The translations under genes were made by a program, and so were the position numbers. From JAPLVB01 sp964353635 (GTDB lineage Archaea > Aenigmatarchaeota > Aenigmatarchaeia > QMZP01): 31,742 nucleotides of DNA. The notes under the pieces are model-generated. The model ran no database searches, was not told the DNA's origin, and was given only the letters and a program-made list of their open reading frames with translations. Where the stretch lies: positions 1 through 31,742 of the forward strand of contig CAYGVS010000011.1 of NCBI GenBank assembly GCA_964353635.1, read 5' to 3'. Below, in pieces: positions 29,530-31,742 of this stretch; positions within the stretch are counted from its first letter, which is position 1; each line of letters begins with the position of its first letter.

Positions 29530-30618
29530 TTAAGCCTTTGGGAATTCGCCCAGCGTCCTCTGCTTCCTCTGAGAAAAACCCGAGACCCTTATGCCCACTC
29601 TCCTGAGCTTTGACTCATGATTGCCAGAAAGGAATTTCTCTAGCAGCTCACCGGCTATATCCAGGTTCTTCTTGAGGCTGGATGACTCTATGGTGGTGCG
29701 GCTCCTTGTCTGCATCTGCAGCCGGGTGTCTATCAGGATTATCGAGATGGTTTTATAGTGCAGGCCGGCCTCTTTAAGATCCTTTTCCACATCCTCTGAG
29801 AGTTCCTCTATCTTCTCCATAATCTCTTTGGGGTCATCAGAGTCCTTCTTGAGCGTGGCCATCCTTGATATCTGCTGCGCCTCCTTTTCCTCCACAGCTG
29901 AGTCATCGATTCCTAAGCTTGTGTCTTGAAGGTCCTTTGCCTTCCTGCTCCCCAAAGCCTTCTCAAGCTCCTTAAAGTCATGCTCAGAGAGCTCCTTTGT
30001 TGTCTTTATGCCAAGGGCTTCCAGCCCTGCCAGTGTCTTGGGGCCAATCCCGAACAGCTTGGAGAGCGGGATGTTCTCAAAGAAGCCCCTCACTTCGGAA
30101 TCCTTGACAACGGTAAGGCCGTCAGGCTTCTGCGCCTTTGAGGCCATCTTGGCCACGAGCTTGTTGGAGCCGATACCTATGGAGCATGTAAGCCTTTCCT
30201 TTTCCAGGACCTCCTTCTTTATGGACTCGGCCGTCTTCCTTGCCTTGACCCAATCGCCTTTTGCTTTCCTTGAAACATCCAGGTAAGCCTCATCCACGCT
30301 CACCTGCTCAAAAGAGTCAGCCTCCTTCCTGAGTATTTGCATGACTCTGGAGGAGACCTCCCAGTAGTATTCCCTGTCGGATGGGAGGAAGGCCACATCC
30401 TTGCCTTTAGCAAGGCTCTTAGCTGCCCTTATTGGCATGCCTGAGCGAATGCCAAGCTCCCTGGCTTTGTAGTTCGACGCGCTCACAGCTCCGCTGTCCT
30501 TTGTCCGGCCAGAGAACATGCAGGTCACGATGGCTTTGCCTTTGAGGTCAGGATTGCGGAGTTCTTCCACCGAGGCATAGAACGAGTCCATATCCACATG
30601 GAGGATTATGCGGGCCAT
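29530..30618 (-). CDS. dinB: Y-family DNA polymerase IV (Dbh/Dpo4-like)
   Basis: A translesion polymerase. 362 residues. Catalytic motif HVDMDSFYASVE (Asp residues of the palm), CMFSGRTKDSGAVSASNYKAR in the fingers, and SVDEAYLDVS with the second metal-binding Asp-Glu. The HhH thumb is CSIGIGSNKLVAKMASKAQKPDG and LFGIGPKTLAGLEALGIKTTKEL, followed by the little-finger domain (SRTTIESSSLKKNLDIAGELLEK). The C-terminus QRTLGEFP is a PCNA-interacting (PIP-like) peptide. A TATA-like box lies about 20-25 bases upstream of ATG 30618. Confidence 0.96.
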   Translation of the reverse strand: MARIILHVDMDSFYASVEELRNPDLKGKAIVTCMFSGRTKDSGAVSASNYKARELGIRSGMPIRAAKSLAKGKDVAFLPSDREYYWEVSSRVMQILRKEADSFEQVSVDEAYLDVSRKAKGDWVKARKTAESIKKEVLEKERLTCSIGIGSNKLVAKMASKAQKPDGLTVVKDSEVRGFFENIPLSKLFGIGPKTLAGLEALGIKTTKELSEHDFKELEKALGSRKAKDLQDTSLGIDDSAVEEKEAQQISRMATLKKDSDDPKEIMEKIEELSEDVEKDLKEAGLHYKTISIILIDTRLQMQTRSRTTIESSSLKKNLDIAGELLEKFLSGNHESKLRRVGIRVSGFSQRKQRTLGEFPKA

Positions 30619-30656
30619 GAGGAATAATTGAATCGATTAAATAAATTCTGGAGCAG

Positions 30657-31019
30657 CTACTTCCCAAAGAACTTTTCCGGGTTTATTCCAGTAAGGTATC
30701 GCAGTCCCAGGAGAGGCTCTACCACGTCTATTGCCAGGATGCAGTCTCCGATATGAAAATCAAAGGCCTCCGCTATCCTTCTGTCCATTCCGGCTGTGAA
30801 TTTCTTGCTTACCCTTTTGCCACCCAAAGTGCAATATTCAGAGCCCGCTGAATCACAATTACCGCACAGCGGGTCGTTTGAATCAATTATCCGTATAGAA
30901 TTCATCTTGTCCGAAAAAATCTTCGAGAAATATCCCATATTCACGGGATTATCATTCTTGTCCCTGAGGTACAATTTTAAATTGCGTAGGTGATGCCCCC
31001 TTAAGTCATATTGCGCCAT
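30657..31019 (-). CDS. DUF1284-like cysteine-containing protein
   Basis: 120 residues. It opens with LRGHHLRNLKLYL, matching the LRGHHLLCL start of DUF1284 proteins. It continues with DPLCGNCDSAGSEYC (three Cys, probable metal or iron-sulfur site), then a helix MDRRIAEAFDFHIGD as in the family. The role is unknown. The TATA box GGATAAATAGC about 25 bases upstream of ATG 31019 gives a leaderless message. Bases 31020-31191 up to the tRNA hold only this promoter. Confidence 0.7.
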   Translation of the reverse strand: MAQYDLRGHHLRNLKLYLRDKNDNPVNMGYFSKIFSDKMNSIRIIDSNDPLCGNCDSAGSEYCTLGGKRVSKKFTAGMDRRIAEAFDFHIGDCILAIDVVEPLLGLRYLTGINPEKFFGK

Positions 31020-31191
31020 AAGATGGTGTTAAAAGGAGGCTATTTATCCTTTGTTCTCCCCCATTTCACTGCAGGCCCTTTCCTGGTCTTGAAAACCAGG
31101 CAGGCCTCCGGAATCTTCGTTTGCAGGCTCCGCAAACACGTAAGCTCTTTCAGTGATTTGGAATTTGTTTTTGCCTCTAGAGAAAATAAAA

Positions 31192-31449
31192 TAGCCCCGC
31201 GCGGATTTTCGTTTTCATTCACGGCTAGCCGTTTTATCGGATAACTGTGAACACCCTTCTTTTGGGTGAGCCTTAGCCTTTTCTTTGGAAGAAAAGGCTC
31301 AGGGTTCGAACCGCGGTCGCAAGCTCTCTCCGAACCCTTATTTATTCCCACAACATGGTTGTGGGTAAAGGTTTTTGGGATCTCAGACCTTTTTTGAAAA
31401 AAGGTCTGACACCAGAGGCTCGCATGCTTGACCACTACACCACGGGGCT
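31192..31449 (-). tRNA. tRNA-Gln(CUG) with two introns
   Basis: Acceptor AGCCCCG/CGGGGCT pairs fully; discriminator A; no CCA. The anticodon stem is CGAGC/GCTTG (one G-U), with loop CTCTGGA, anticodon CUG. The T-stem is CGCGG/CCGCG. Intron 1 (about 31326-31411, 86 bases) is at 37/38 and carries the strong hairpins CAGACCTTTTTT/AAAAAAGGTCTG and CCCACAAC/GTTGTGGG. Intron 2 (about 31206-31304, 99 bases) is in the T-loop at 59/60 and has GCCTTTTCTT/AAGAAAAGGC-type hairpins but no element of the GAAGGCG family. Removing both leaves 73 bases with loop TTCGAAT. Confidence 0.9.
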
Positions 31450-31479
31450 GTCCAGACTTGAATTTATTAATATCTTCTA

Positions 31480-31489
31480 ATTTAAAGGT
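31480..31489. promoter_or_regulatory. shared bidirectional TATA box
   Basis: The sequence around 31480-31489 reads ATTTAAAGG on plus and CCTTTAAAT on minus. It is 21-30 bases before the ATG at 31510 and about 31-40 bases before the tRNA-Gln 5' end on the other strand, so one AT-core may serve both. Confidence 0.45.
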
Positions 31490-31509
31490 TTTTTTACAAT
31501 AATATAAAT

Positions 31510-31742
31510 ATGATTGGTTTCGGGTCTGGTAATATTAACAGGAATCTGCTATTATGCTCGTCGATAGCATTTCTATTAATCATATCTACTTGTCAGGCCT
31601 CCTCAGTAACCCGCTCCATCTCGAAGACCTCAGTCAGCCCGGGAGAGGTGATATCGGTTAGCCTGACGGTATCCATCGCACCAACAAGTGACACATATTA
31701 TGCCGTTGAGGATACGTATCCTTTTAACTGGACCATCACTAA
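31510..31742 (+). CDS. secreted or membrane-exposed protein, N-terminal part
   Basis: ATG 31510 opens a frame that leaves the window at its right edge. Residues 13-31 (LLLCSSIAFLLIISTCQAS) form a signal peptide. The outside part starts SVTRSISKTSVSPGEVISVS, the opening strand pattern of CARDB/DUF11-like beta domains on archaeal surface proteins. Only about 77 residues are seen, so the function cannot be judged. The TATA box suggests a leaderless message. Confidence 0.65.
   Translation, partial: MIGFGSGNINRNLLLCSSIAFLLIISTCQASSVTRSISKTSVSPGEVISVSLTVSIAPTSDTYYAVEDTYPFNWTIT

Noticed and set aside
31040..31435. Open frame of 131 codons on the minus strand
   Set aside because: Covers tRNA-Gln(CUG) and its introns in sense direction; no protein signature.

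Overview
The window is archaeal chromosome. It encodes aIF2 gamma, Pelota/Dom34, an AlaX editing protein, a TGS-domain GTPase, IMP dehydrogenase and a Y-family polymerase. It has TATA-box promoters about 25 bases upstream of many start codons (leaderless mRNAs), a 5S rRNA gene outside an rRNA operon, and tRNA genes that lack an encoded CCA and carry several introns. Many very small genes, unusual membrane/surface proteins and heavy intron load in tRNAs suggest, but do not prove, a reduced DPANN-type lineage.

Layout. 1-5.6 kb: an ArsB/NhaD-type permease running off the left edge, AlaX, two tiny overlapping genes (one zinc ribbon), a small zinc protein, a Fic protein, Pelota and a JAMM-motif protein. 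5.7-9.5 kb: a membrane-anchored beta-rich protein whose 3' end is repeated 1.85 kb downstream, bracketing a DUF4143-type ATPase and a 115-residue partner; then a kinase-fold protein. 9.5-14.1 kb: a 1185-residue multidomain membrane protein and a PDZ-like membrane protein. 14.1-18.7 kb: an oxidoreductase, an alpha/beta hydrolase, a GTPase and a membrane protein. 18.7-23 kb: an RNA-rich stretch with tRNA-Lys(CUU), 5S rRNA, tRNA-Asp(GUC), tRNA-Lys(UUU) and aIF2 gamma, plus a PadR regulator, an HExxH protein and several mini-proteins. 23-29 kb: a YkgJ-type cysteine cluster protein, an RBBP9-like hydrolase, a Nudix-fold protein with a broken box, a tandem pair of Ddl-like ATP-grasp ligases and IMPDH. 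29-31.7 kb: DNA polymerase IV, a DUF1284-like protein, tRNA-Gln(CUG) and the start of a secreted protein.

The most striking signal is a family of short palindromic elements (core GAAGGCGNC, 3-4 base loop, GNCGCCTTC; often followed by WTTCCAGAAT). I count 12 copies, nine of them between 17.2 and 21.7 kb. They lie inside tRNA introns, inside 5S rRNA, in leaders, between genes, and in frame inside protein genes, where two unrelated proteins (the GTPase and aIF2 gamma) gain nearly the same peptide EGRR(Q/H)E(S/T)PSGK. Arm sequences vary while pairing is kept, so the hairpin itself seems to matter. This resembles the in-frame Rickettsia palindromic elements in principle, but here the element also sits in structural RNA genes.

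The second striking signal is that all four tRNA genes are interrupted in the T-loop at the same place (59/60). Three also have a 37/38 intron, and tRNA-Lys(UUU) has a third intron in the anticodon stem. Three of the eight introns contain the palindromic element, which suggests that splicing-tolerated insertion sites act as safe harbours for it.
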